NCBI RefSeq assembly: GCF_023195515.1
Contig: NZ_JALPKR020000002.1
Coordinates: 2,271,001 to 2,335,000, forward strand
From: Variovorax sp. S12S4
GTDB lineage: Bacteria > Pseudomonadota > Gammaproteobacteria > Burkholderiales > Burkholderiaceae_C
Length of the DNA: 64,000 bases
Direction of reading: 5' to 3'
Shown piece after piece: positions 56,358-64,000 of the stretch; position 1 is the first letter of the stretch; every line of letters begins with the position of its first letter. The notes below the pieces were generated by a model. It was not told where the DNA came from and did no database searches. It saw only the letters and a program-made list of their open reading frames with translations. Both the position numbers and the translations under genes were made by a program.

Positions 56358-56924
56358 ATGTCCATGACTTCCAACGGAGTCCCCGATCCCGACGACGCAC
56401 TGCGCATGCTCGATCTTGCGTTGGGAGGTGCGAGCGGCTGCGACCTCGTCATGCTGATCGAGCACTCGGGCACCCCTATCGAGGGCGAACTGCCGCGCCA
56501 GTTCGAGGACGGCAAGCCGCGACTGGAAATTGCCGGCTATTTCTGGGGCGGGCATCAGCACTCGCAGTCGGGCCGCGCCGCGGCGGCGCGCGCGTTGTCG
56601 AACTTCATCGTCGTGCGCCGCACCGATGCGGCCACGGCCTCCATCGCGAGCCTGCTGCGAGTCAATGCGGAAGCCGGCAAGGTGGTTGTGAGCGTCTACA
56701 AGTCGGGCGGGGACGTTAAGTCGACCGAGGCCCAGGCCATGCTGGAGTTCACCATGGAGAAGGTGCGGGTGACCAGCCACATGTTGCTCACCAACAGCGT
56801 GCTGGGCGTGCCGACCGAAATCATCAGCTTCGCATTCAGGCGCTTCAGCATCCGCTCGGCACCGCAAAAGGAGGCGGGCGCGCGCGGCGCGGTGCGCGAG
56901 TGCGTGTTCGAGTCCGCCGAGTGA
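56358..56924 (+). CDS. hcp: Type VI secretion tube protein Hcp
   Basis: 188 residues with the Hcp hallmarks: an early IEGELPRQFEDGKPRLEIAG block, SNFIVVRRTDAATASIASLL, VVVSVYKSGGD, LEFTMEKVRVTSHML and a final IISFAFRRFSI strand. Hcp hexamers stack into the inner tube. GAAGGAG precedes the ATG. tssB and tssC usually sit just before hcp; the caspase gene takes their place here. A 15-residue N-terminal extension is unusual. Confidence 0.9.
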   Translation: MSMTSNGVPDPDDALRMLDLALGGASGCDLVMLIEHSGTPIEGELPRQFEDGKPRLEIAGYFWGGHQHSQSGRAAAARALSNFIVVRRTDAATASIASLLRVNAEAGKVVVSVYKSGGDVKSTEAQAMLEFTMEKVRVTSHMLLTNSVLGVPTEIISFAFRRFSIRSAPQKEAGARGAVRECVFESAE

Positions 56925-56949
56925 TCGAAACCAACCGGGGCCCCACACC

Positions 56950-57795
56950 ATGACCGCATCCGAACTGCTGAAGGCCGCCGATCCGGTGGCCGCGCTCAAG
57001 GCACTGAGCGACGAAGTGCGCGCCAAGCCGTCCGACAGCAAGCACCGCGTCTTCATGGCGCAGTTGCTCTGCGTGCTGGGCCAATGGGAGCGCGCGCTCA
57101 ACCAGCTCACCGTGGCGGCCGAGCTCGACGCGCTGGCCGTGCCGATGAAGCAGGTGTATGGCGAGGCCGTGCGCTGCGAGGGCCTGCGGGCCGAAGTGTT
57201 CGCGGGCAAGCGCACGCCCATGGTGTTCGGCCAGCCGGACGAATGGCTGGCGCTGCTGATCGAATCGCTGCTGCGCCAGGGCCGCGGTGAAGACGGCATG
57301 GCCGAAGACCTGCGCCAGCGCGCCTTCGACGCCGCACCGGCCATCGGCGGCACCATCGACGGCGCACCCTTCGAATGGCTGGCCGATGCCGACATGCGCC
57401 TCGGCCCGGTGCTCGAAGCTTTCGTCAACGGCAAGTACTACTGGATTCCCTATGTGCGGCTCGCGCACGTCAAGATCGAGCCGCCCGAAGACCTGCGCGA
57501 TTGCGTCTGGATGCCCGCGCACCTGCAGTTCGAAAACGGCGGCGAGACGCTTGCGCTGATTCCGACGCGCTACGAGGGCAGCGAGAAAAGCGAAGACGGC
57601 GAGCTGCAGCTCGCACGCAAGACCGAGTGGCGCGAACTGCGTCCCGAGGTGTGGATCGGCAGCGGCCAGCGCGTGCTGGGCAGCGACGCCGGCGAGTACG
57701 CGCTGATGGACGTGCGCGAGATCCTGTTCACGCCGGGCGCCAGCGCCGCCGCCGCGGAGGCCGGCACGCCTGCCGAGGACGGCACCGATGGCTGA
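56950..57795 (+). CDS. tagJ: Type VI secretion accessory protein TagJ (ImpE/SciE)
   Basis: 281 residues. N-terminal TPR-like region (VFMAQLLCVLGQWERALNQL), C-terminal ImpE domain with EWLADADMRLGPVLEAFVNGKYYWIPY and VWMPAHLQFENGGET. TagJ binds the sheath and helps ClpV recycle it in some systems. Overlaps tssE by 8 bases. Confidence 0.93.
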   Translation: MTASELLKAADPVAALKALSDEVRAKPSDSKHRVFMAQLLCVLGQWERALNQLTVAAELDALAVPMKQVYGEAVRCEGLRAEVFAGKRTPMVFGQPDEWLALLIESLLRQGRGEDGMAEDLRQRAFDAAPAIGGTIDGAPFEWLADADMRLGPVLEAFVNGKYYWIPYVRLAHVKIEPPEDLRDCVWMPAHLQFENGGETLALIPTRYEGSEKSEDGELQLARKTEWRELRPEVWIGSGQRVLGSDAGEYALMDVREILFTPGASAAAAEAGTPAEDGTDG

Positions 57796-58303
57796 ACTCA
57801 CCGCGCAGGAGCGGCTGCAGCCGTCGCTGCTCGACCGCCTCGTCGACCATGCACCCGACGAGAAGCGCGAGAGCGACGACAAGCGCACGCTCACCAAGCA
57901 GGCGCTGCGCCAAGCGGTGCTGCGCGACCTCGGATGGCTTTTCAATGCCACCAGCTACGGCCTTGCCATGGACGACAAGCGCTTTCCCAATGCGGCGCGC
58001 TCCGTCATCAATTACGGATTGCCTATGCTGTCTGGCCAGTACACCTCGTCGGTGCAGCGTGTCAGCATGGAGCAGGCTTTGAAGAACGCAATCCTGCAGT
58101 TCGAGCCACGCATCCTGTCCCGCACTCTCGAAGTTGAACTCGTCATGGAAGGCTCGGCATTGGACTCCCACAACAGCATCGGCCTGCAGATCCGCGGCAT
58201 GCTGTGGGCGCAGCCCGTGCCGCTCGAGTTCCTGATGCGCAGCCGCGTCGACCTGGAAGAAGGCCGCATAGAGATCGTGGACATGGCGCAATCCCAGAGG
58301 TAA
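57788..58303 (+). CDS. tssE: Type VI baseplate protein TssE (gp25-like)
   Basis: 171 residues, phage T4 gp25 relative: LTKQALRQAVLRDLGWLFNATSY, RSVINYGLPMLSG and IRGMLWAQPVPLEFLMRSRVDLE. It joins sheath to baseplate. Full length; overlaps tagJ and is followed by tssF after 7 bases. Confidence 0.95.
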   Translation: MAELTAQERLQPSLLDRLVDHAPDEKRESDDKRTLTKQALRQAVLRDLGWLFNATSYGLAMDDKRFPNAARSVINYGLPMLSGQYTSSVQRVSMEQALKNAILQFEPRILSRTLEVELVMEGSALDSHNSIGLQIRGMLWAQPVPLEFLMRSRVDLEEGRIEIVDMAQSQR

Positions 58304-58310
58304 GTCCGCC

Positions 58311-60203
58311 ATGGACCCCAGGTTGCTGAACCTGTATGAACAGGAACTGCGCTACTTCCGCGAAAGCTCTTCGGAGTTTGCGCGCGCCTTTCCGAAGATT
58401 GCGCATCGCCTGGGCATTGAAGGTCAGGAGGTTGCCGACCCGTATGTCGAGCGGCTGATCGAGGCCACCGCATTTCTCTCGGCACGCGTGGGGCTGAAGC
58501 TCGATGCCGAATACCCGCGCTTCACGGGGCATCTGCTCGACATCGTCTATCCGCACTTCCTGGCGCCCACGCCGGCCATGGCCATTGTGTCGGTGGTGCC
58601 GGACGCCGACGACGCCAAGCTTGCCACCGGCCCGACGCTGCCGCGCGGCAGCGGGCTGCGCGCGCGGCAGGCGGTGGGGCAGAACACGCATTGCGAATTC
58701 CGCACGGCCAGTGCCCTGCGCGTCTGGCCCATCGAAATTCTGCGGGCCCAGTACTTCACCTATGCGCCGGACCTGCCGCTGAATGCGCACCCGCAGTCGC
58801 GCGCGATTCGCGGCGGGTTGCGCATTGCGCTGCGCGCCACGGCGGGGCTGAACTTCAGCCAGATCGCCATGGACGAGCTGCTGCTGCACTTCGGCGGCGC
58901 CGAAGACGTGGCGTGGCAACTGCACGAATGCGCGCTGGGCCAGCCCGTGGGCGTGCTGGTGCGGCCGATGGCGCCCGGCGGCGCAATGCAGGGCGCGATG
59001 AAGACGCTGCCCGGCAGCGCCATCCAGCCGGTGGGCTTCGAGGAAGACGAGGCGCTGCTGCCGGTCACGGCCACCGGCTTCTCGGGCTTCAGGCTGCTGC
59101 AGGAGTACTTCGCGTTTCCGCAGCGATTCCAGTTCGCCCGCATCGGCGGCCTGCAGCCGCTGCTGGCGGACATGGCCGTGACGGAAGTCGAGGTCGTGCT
59201 GCTCTTCTCGCGCGGCGATGCGGCGCTCGAAAAACTGGTGAGTGCGGACAACGTGCAGCTGCATTGCGTGCCGGTGGCCAACCTCTTCAGCAAGCGGCTC
59301 GACCGCGTACCCGTGTCGGAAGGCGTGAGCCAGTTCCACCTGGTGCCCGACCGCACGCGCCCGCAGGATTTTGAAGTGCACACGGTGACCGAGGTCACCG
59401 GGCACGGCGCACCCGGCACGGCGGAAGTGGCCGCCGAACAGTCGTTTCGCCCGTTCTATTCGGCCTTTCATGGCAGCCGCCATGCGCACCCGGCCTACTA
59501 CACGACCACGCGCGAGCCGCGCATGCTCTCTGTGCGCCAGCGCACCGAGGGGCACCGCAGCAGCCATATCGGCTCCGAGGTGTACATGCAGATCGTCGAT
59601 CCGCAGCAGGCGCCGTATTCGACCGCGCTGCGCCAGCTGGCGGTGACGGCGCTGTGCACCAACCGCGACTTGCCGCTCCTGATGCCGCTGGGCCGCGACA
59701 ACGATTTCGATTGCATCGACTCTTTTCCAGCGCAGCGCGTGCGAATGGTGCGCGGGCCTTCGCGGCCGGTGTCGCCCGTGGTCAGCCAGGGCCTCGGTTG
59801 GCGCGTGGTCGACCACCTGGCGCTCAACTACCTGTCGCTCTCGGACAGCACGCCCGAGCAGGGCGCCGCCGCATTGCGAGAAACCTTGATGCTCTACGCC
59901 GCGCACGCGGATGAAATGCGCCAGGGCCAGGTGCGCGGCCTGTTGTCGGTGAAGAGCAAGCCCGTGGCGCGCAGGCTGCCGCTGCCCGGCCCGATCGCGT
60001 TCGGCCGCGGTCTCGAAGTGACGCTCGAGGTCGACAAGGATGCGTTCCACGGCCACAGCGTCTTTCTTTTTGGCGCCGTGATGGCGCGCTACCTGGCGCG
60101 CCACGTGGAGGTCAACCACTTTGTCGAGGCCGTGCTGCGTATTGCGGGCAAGGGCGAAATCATGCGCTGGAGGCCGCTGTGCGGGACACGCCAGATTCTG
60201 TGA
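58311..60203 (+). CDS. tssF: Type VI baseplate protein TssF (ImpG/VasA)
   Basis: 630 residues starting MDPRLLNLYEQELRYFRESSSEFARAFPKIA, the canonical TssF opening, with DPYVERLIEATAFLSARV, YPHFLAPTPAMAIV and the C-terminal GRGLEVTLEVDKDAFHG. Main wedge protein of the baseplate. The 3' end overlaps the start of tssG. Confidence 0.96.
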   Translation: MDPRLLNLYEQELRYFRESSSEFARAFPKIAHRLGIEGQEVADPYVERLIEATAFLSARVGLKLDAEYPRFTGHLLDIVYPHFLAPTPAMAIVSVVPDADDAKLATGPTLPRGSGLRARQAVGQNTHCEFRTASALRVWPIEILRAQYFTYAPDLPLNAHPQSRAIRGGLRIALRATAGLNFSQIAMDELLLHFGGAEDVAWQLHECALGQPVGVLVRPMAPGGAMQGAMKTLPGSAIQPVGFEEDEALLPVTATGFSGFRLLQEYFAFPQRFQFARIGGLQPLLADMAVTEVEVVLLFSRGDAALEKLVSADNVQLHCVPVANLFSKRLDRVPVSEGVSQFHLVPDRTRPQDFEVHTVTEVTGHGAPGTAEVAAEQSFRPFYSAFHGSRHAHPAYYTTTREPRMLSVRQRTEGHRSSHIGSEVYMQIVDPQQAPYSTALRQLAVTALCTNRDLPLLMPLGRDNDFDCIDSFPAQRVRMVRGPSRPVSPVVSQGLGWRVVDHLALNYLSLSDSTPEQGAAALRETLMLYAAHADEMRQGQVRGLLSVKSKPVARRLPLPGPIAFGRGLEVTLEVDKDAFHGHSVFLFGAVMARYLARHVEVNHFVEAVLRIAGKGEIMRWRPLCGTRQIL

Positions 60204-61279
60204 GCGCCGCCCAGGGCGGGTCCGTCGGCGCGCGCGTGGACAACGCGCTGCGCGAGTGGTCGGCCGAGCCCTGGGCCTTCGACTACTTTGCGGTGCTGCG
60301 GCGGCTGGAATCGATTGCCGCAACCACGCCGCGCTGGGGCCGCGCGCTGTTGCCGAATGCGGAGCCGGTGCGCGTGGGGCAGGAGCCTTCGCTTTCGTTT
60401 GCGCCCGCCAGCTTCAGCCGCTTCGAGCCCGCCACCGCCTATTCACCGCCGCGCCTGCGCCAGCATTTCTTCAGCTACATCGGCCCCAACGGCCCGCTGC
60501 CGGTGCACCTGAGCGACTTCATTCGCGAGCGCAGCATCAACCAGGGCGACCCGACGTGGCTGGCTTTCCTGGACAGCTTCTCGCATCGTTTCTCGCTGCA
60601 CTTCTACCGGGCGTGGGCGCAGTCGCGGCCGGCCGTGGCGCTCGACCGGCCGAACGAAGACAGGTTCAGGCTGCAGGTCGGTGCGCTGGTCGGCATCGGC
60701 GCGCCGGGGCGCATCGGGCGCGACGAGGTGCACGACGACGCGCGCCTGCATTTTTCAGGCTGGCTGGCGCGGCGCGTGCACAACGTGGAAGGCGTGGAGT
60801 CGGTGCTGTGCCGCTACTTCGGCGTGCCGGTCAAGCTGGAGCGCTGGGTCGGCCACTGGATGAGCCTGCCGACCGGCGAGCTCACGCGGCTTGGCCAGGG
60901 CGAGACCTCGCGCTCCATGGGCATGGGCGCCATGCTCGGCACGCGCGCGTGGGACCGGCAGCACCGCGTGCGGCTGCACGTGGGCCCGCTCACGCTCGAC
61001 CAGTACCGCATGTTTCTTCCCATCGGCGATGCGCAGCCCGTGCTGCAGCGCTGGATGCAGCAGCTGCTCGGCGACGAGCTCGAGTGGGACGCGCAGCTTG
61101 CACTGCAAGGCGCGCAGGTGCCGCCCACGCGGCTGGGCCAGGCGAAGGGCAATGCGCCGCGCCTCGGATGGATTGCGTGGCTCGGACAAAGGCCGCGCTC
61201 GCGCGACGCGGCCGACGTGCGCATTGCAAGCCAGCCGGCCGGCGCGAACCAGCGGCCGCACGCGCTTCCACTTCAATAA
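60179..61279 (+). CDS. tssG: Type VI baseplate protein TssG (ImpH/VasB)
   Basis: 366 residues from a GTG start at 60179, supported by GGAGG at 60169-60173. FDYFAVLRRLESI, PLPVHLSDFIRERSI, FRLQVGALVGIG and GTRAWDRQHRVRLHVGPLTL are family marks. Wedge partner of TssF. Overlaps the tssF end by 25 bases. Confidence 0.95.
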   Translation: MRDTPDSVSAAQGGSVGARVDNALREWSAEPWAFDYFAVLRRLESIAATTPRWGRALLPNAEPVRVGQEPSLSFAPASFSRFEPATAYSPPRLRQHFFSYIGPNGPLPVHLSDFIRERSINQGDPTWLAFLDSFSHRFSLHFYRAWAQSRPAVALDRPNEDRFRLQVGALVGIGAPGRIGRDEVHDDARLHFSGWLARRVHNVEGVESVLCRYFGVPVKLERWVGHWMSLPTGELTRLGQGETSRSMGMGAMLGTRAWDRQHRVRLHVGPLTLDQYRMFLPIGDAQPVLQRWMQQLLGDELEWDAQLALQGAQVPPTRLGQAKGNAPRLGWIAWLGQRPRSRDAADVRIASQPAGANQRPHALPLQ

Positions 61280-61318
61280 ACCCATCTTCATTCGTCTTGA
61301 AGAGATACGGAGTTCTCC

Positions 61319-64000
61319 ATGAGTGAAATCAGCCGCACCGCCCTTTTCGGCAAGCTCAACTCGCTGGCCTACAAAGCCATCGAAGGCGCCACGGTGTTCT
61401 GCAAGATGCGGGGCAATCCGTATGTGGAGCTGGAGCACTGGTTCGCCCAGCTGTTGCAGGCGCAGGACTCGGACCTGCACCGCGTGATCCAGCACTACGG
61501 GCTCGACGTGTCGGTGATTGCCAAGGACCTGACGGCCGCGCTCGACCGCCTGCCGCGCGGAGCCACTGCCATCAGCGACTTTTCTCCACACATCGAGAAC
61601 GCCATCGAGCGAGCCTGGACCTACGCCACGCTGCAGTTCGGCGAGGCGCAGGTGCGCACCGGCTACATCCTGGTGGGCATGCTCAAGACGCAGAGCCTGC
61701 GCAATCCGCTCTTCGGCCTGTCCAAGCAGTTCGAGAGGGTCAAGGTCGAAGACCTGGCCGACAACTTCGTGAAGATCTGCGACACCTCGCCCGAATCGCA
61801 GATGCGCGCGCAAGACGGCACCGGCATGGGCAGCGGCGCACCGGGCGAAGACTCGGGCGCCATGGCGCCCGCTGCCATGGGCAAGGGCGATGCCCTCAAG
61901 AAATTTGCTGTCGACCTGACCGAGAAGGCCAAGAAGGGAGAAATGGACCCGGTGACCGGGCGCGACGAAGAAATCCGCCAGATCGTCGACATCCTGATGC
62001 GCCGCCGCCAGAACAACCCGCTGCTCACCGGCGAGGCCGGCGTCGGCAAGACCGCGGTGGTCGAAGGCTTTGCGCAGCGCCTTGCGCGCGGCGACGTGCC
62101 CCCGCAGCTGAAGGACGTGAAGCTGCTCACGCTCGACATCGGCCTGTTGCAGGCCGGCGCCAGCATGAAGGGCGAGTTCGAGCAGCGCCTGCGCCAGGTG
62201 ATCGACGAGGTGCAGAGCTCGCCGACTCCCATCATTCTTTTCATCGACGAGATCCACACGCTGGTGGGCGCGGGCGGCGCAGCCGGCACTGGCGACGCGG
62301 CCAACCTGCTGAAGCCGGCATTGGCGCGCGGCAATCTGCGCACCATCGGCGCCACCACCTGGGCCGAGTACAAAAAGTACATCGAGAAAGACCCGGCGCT
62401 CACGCGGCGCTTTCAGGTGGTGCAGGTGCCCGAGCCCGACGAGGTGAAGGCCATCCTGATGCTGCGCGGCGTGGCCAGCGTGCTTGAGAAGCACCACCGC
62501 GTGCAGCTGCTCGACGAGGCCATCGAAGCGGCCGTGAAGCTGAGCCACCGCTACATCCCCGCACGCCAGTTGCCCGACAAGGCCGTGAGCCTGCTCGACA
62601 CCGCCTGCGCACGCGTGGCGGTGTCGCAGCACGCCACGCCGCCCGAGGTGGAAGACTGCATGCGCCGTATCGAGGGGCTCACGGTCGAGCAGGAGATCAT
62701 CGGCCGCGAGGCCACCATCGGCATCGACGTGACCAAGCGCTCGGCGCAGGCGGAGGCGCTGCTGGTCGAGTCGAAGCTGCAGCTCGAAGGATTGAATGCG
62801 CGCTGGCAGGAAGAAAAAGGGCTGGTCGACCGGCTGCTCGAACTGCGTGCGAAATTGCGGGCAGGGAACAAGCCGGTGGATGCTGCACCGGCCAATGGCG
62901 AGGCCAATGCCGACGTGCCCCCACCCCAGCCCTCCCCCAGCGGGAGAGGGAGCGAAGACCGGGCCGCGCTGCTCGAAGAGCTGCATGCGCTGCAGGCAAA
63001 GATCCATGCGGTGCAGGGCGAATCGCCGCTCATCCTGCCTTCGGTCGACGAGCAGGCCGTGGCGTCGGTGGTGGCGGACTGGACGGGCATTCCCGTCGGC
63101 CGCATGGTGAAGAACGAAGTCGAAGCCGTGCTGAAGCTCGCGGACACGCTCAACCAGCGCGTCATCGGCCAGAAGCACGGCCTGGAAATGATCGCGCGCC
63201 GCATTCAAACGTCTCGCGCGCGGCTCGACAACCCGCAAAAACCCATCGGCGTGTTCATGCTGTGCGGCACCTCGGGCGTGGGCAAGACCGAGACCGCGCT
63301 GGCACTGGCCGAGGCGCTGTACGGCGGCGAGCAGAACATCATCACCATCAACATGAGCGAGTTCCAGGAGGCGCACACCGTCTCCACGCTCAAGGGCGCG
63401 CCGCCCGGCTACGTAGGGTATGGCGAGGGCGGCATCCTGACCGAAGCCGTGCGCCGCCGGCCCTACAGCGTGGTGCTGCTCGACGAGGTCGAAAAGGCCC
63501 ACCCCGACGTGCACGAGATCTTCTTCCAGGTCTTCGACAAGGGCTGGATGGAAGACGGCGAGGGCCGCATGATCGATTTCAAGAACACGATCATCCTGCT
63601 CACCACCAATGCCGGCAGCGAGCTGGTGATGAGCATGTGCCGCGACCCCGAGCTGCTGCCCGACTCGAACGCGCTGGCCGATGCGCTCAAGGCGCCGCTC
63701 ATGAAGGTGTTTCCGCCCGCGCTCTTGGGCCGCATCGTCACCATTCCCTACTACCCGCTGTCGCCCGAGATGATGAAGAAGATCGTGCGGCTGCAACTGG
63801 GCCGCATCAAGAAGCGGGTGGAAACCAACCACGGCGTGCCCTTCGAATACAGCGACGCGGTGGTCGACCAGGTGGTTGCGCGTTGCCAGGACCCGGAGTC
63901 CGGCGGGCGCGTGATCGACGCGATCCTGACCAACACCGTGCTGCCGACGATTTCGGTCGAGTACCTGCAGCGCCTGGCGTCGGGCGGTGAAATTCGCCGC
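61319..64000 (+). CDS. tssH: Type VI AAA+ ATPase ClpV/TssH (3' partial)
   Basis: At least 894 residues, open to the end of the window. N-terminal Clp repeat domain (LFGKLNSLAYKAIEGATVF), NBD1 with GEAGVGKTAVVEGF and IHTLVGAGGAAGTGDA, middle coiled region, NBD2 with GTSGVGKTETALAL and LLDEVEKAHPDVH. It unfolds the contracted TssBC sheath for reuse. Near residues 533-546 the linker holds an extra VPPPQPSPSGRGSE encoded by repeat copy C, in frame. Start at 61319 has GGAG upstream. Confidence 0.97.
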   Translation, partial: MSEISRTALFGKLNSLAYKAIEGATVFCKMRGNPYVELEHWFAQLLQAQDSDLHRVIQHYGLDVSVIAKDLTAALDRLPRGATAISDFSPHIENAIERAWTYATLQFGEAQVRTGYILVGMLKTQSLRNPLFGLSKQFERVKVEDLADNFVKICDTSPESQMRAQDGTGMGSGAPGEDSGAMAPAAMGKGDALKKFAVDLTEKAKKGEMDPVTGRDEEIRQIVDILMRRRQNNPLLTGEAGVGKTAVVEGFAQRLARGDVPPQLKDVKLLTLDIGLLQAGASMKGEFEQRLRQVIDEVQSSPTPIILFIDEIHTLVGAGGAAGTGDAANLLKPALARGNLRTIGATTWAEYKKYIEKDPALTRRFQVVQVPEPDEVKAILMLRGVASVLEKHHRVQLLDEAIEAAVKLSHRYIPARQLPDKAVSLLDTACARVAVSQHATPPEVEDCMRRIEGLTVEQEIIGREATIGIDVTKRSAQAEALLVESKLQLEGLNARWQEEKGLVDRLLELRAKLRAGNKPVDAAPANGEANADVPPPQPSPSGRGSEDRAALLEELHALQAKIHAVQGESPLILPSVDEQAVASVVADWTGIPVGRMVKNEVEAVLKLADTLNQRVIGQKHGLEMIARRIQTSRARLDNPQKPIGVFMLCGTSGVGKTETALALAEALYGGEQNIITINMSEFQEAHTVSTLKGAPPGYVGYGEGGILTEAVRRRPYSVVLLDEVEKAHPDVHEIFFQVFDKGWMEDGEGRMIDFKNTIILLTTNAGSELVMSMCRDPELLPDSNALADALKAPLMKVFPPALLGRIVTIPYYPLSPEMMKKIVRLQLGRIKKRVETNHGVPFEYSDAVVDQVVARCQDPESGGRVIDAILTNTVLPTISVEYLQRLASGGEIRR
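62916..62953. repeat. Half copy of the palindromic repeat (copy C) inside clpV
   Basis: GTGCCCCCACCCCAGCCCTC and the following CAGCGGGAGAGGGAG match the end of copy A (TGCCCCCACCCCGGCCCTCC). It is in frame and adds a Pro/Ser/Gly-rich loop to the region between the two ATPase domains of ClpV. Confidence 0.6.

Overview
The window is GC-rich, densely packed bacterial chromosome. It has the gene content of a Burkholderiales organism in the Comamonadaceae, most like Variovorax: Bug/TctC solute receptors, a Gcr-type 'recombinase' membrane protein, ApaG next to rpe, a Ku/LigD pair, large KatE, and long palindromic intergenic repeats. The genus is inferred from gene style only. I saw no tRNA, rRNA, CRISPR array, IS element or integrase.

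Positions 1-24.5 kb are mostly housekeeping and small metabolic genes. They include a YecA-like SEC-C protein (cut by the window edge), an NTF2-like protein followed by an acetyltransferase, pgpA and pncC, and a block of an MFS transporter, a flavin monooxygenase with a Bug receptor, a divergent LysR and a lipoprotein that lies between thiL and pgpA. Next come a cysteine hydrolase, a GlxA-type regulator, a three-gene operon joined by ATGA overlaps (Gcr, cation/proton antiporter, YbdK ligase), apaG/rpe, an aspartoacylase-like gene, Ku plus a stand-alone LigD polymerase domain, a transglutaminase, and a 55-residue membrane protein overlapping katE.

Positions 24.6-33.4 kb hold an adhesin module: an exported CHAT (caspase-fold) protein, a TpsB outer-membrane transporter, a filamentous-haemagglutinin TpsA with a cysteine pair at its C-terminus, and a convergent glycosyltransferase. 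Positions 33.5-40.9 kb hold two hybrid sensor kinases and three periplasmic binding proteins, with no permease, ATPase or DNA-binding response regulator beside them.

Positions 41-64 kb are a type VI secretion cluster in the order tssK, tssL, tssM, tagF, long palindrome, Ser/Thr kinase, mltA, sigma-like protein, membrane protein, caspase-like protein, hcp, tagJ, tssE, tssF, tssG, tssH (cut by the window end). tssA, tssB, tssC, tssI and tssJ are not in the window. The sigma-like/membrane/caspase insert and the murein transglycosylase are the unusual parts. Both the kinase and the caspase-like protein appear to end in a DUF4384-type domain.

Two themes stand out. First, two different caspase-fold proteins with signal peptides are each built into a surface or secretion locus (CHAT with two-partner secretion, C14-like with T6SS). 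Second, palindromic repeats are prominent: a roughly 575-bp near-perfect palindrome at 48.0-48.6 kb, another at 26.8-27.0 kb, and a three-copy family of about 100 bp, one copy of which lies at the start of the caspase gene and a half-copy of which is read through inside clpV. Six probable single-base frameshifts affect five genes. Most lie in short G runs, so sequencing error is the leading explanation.
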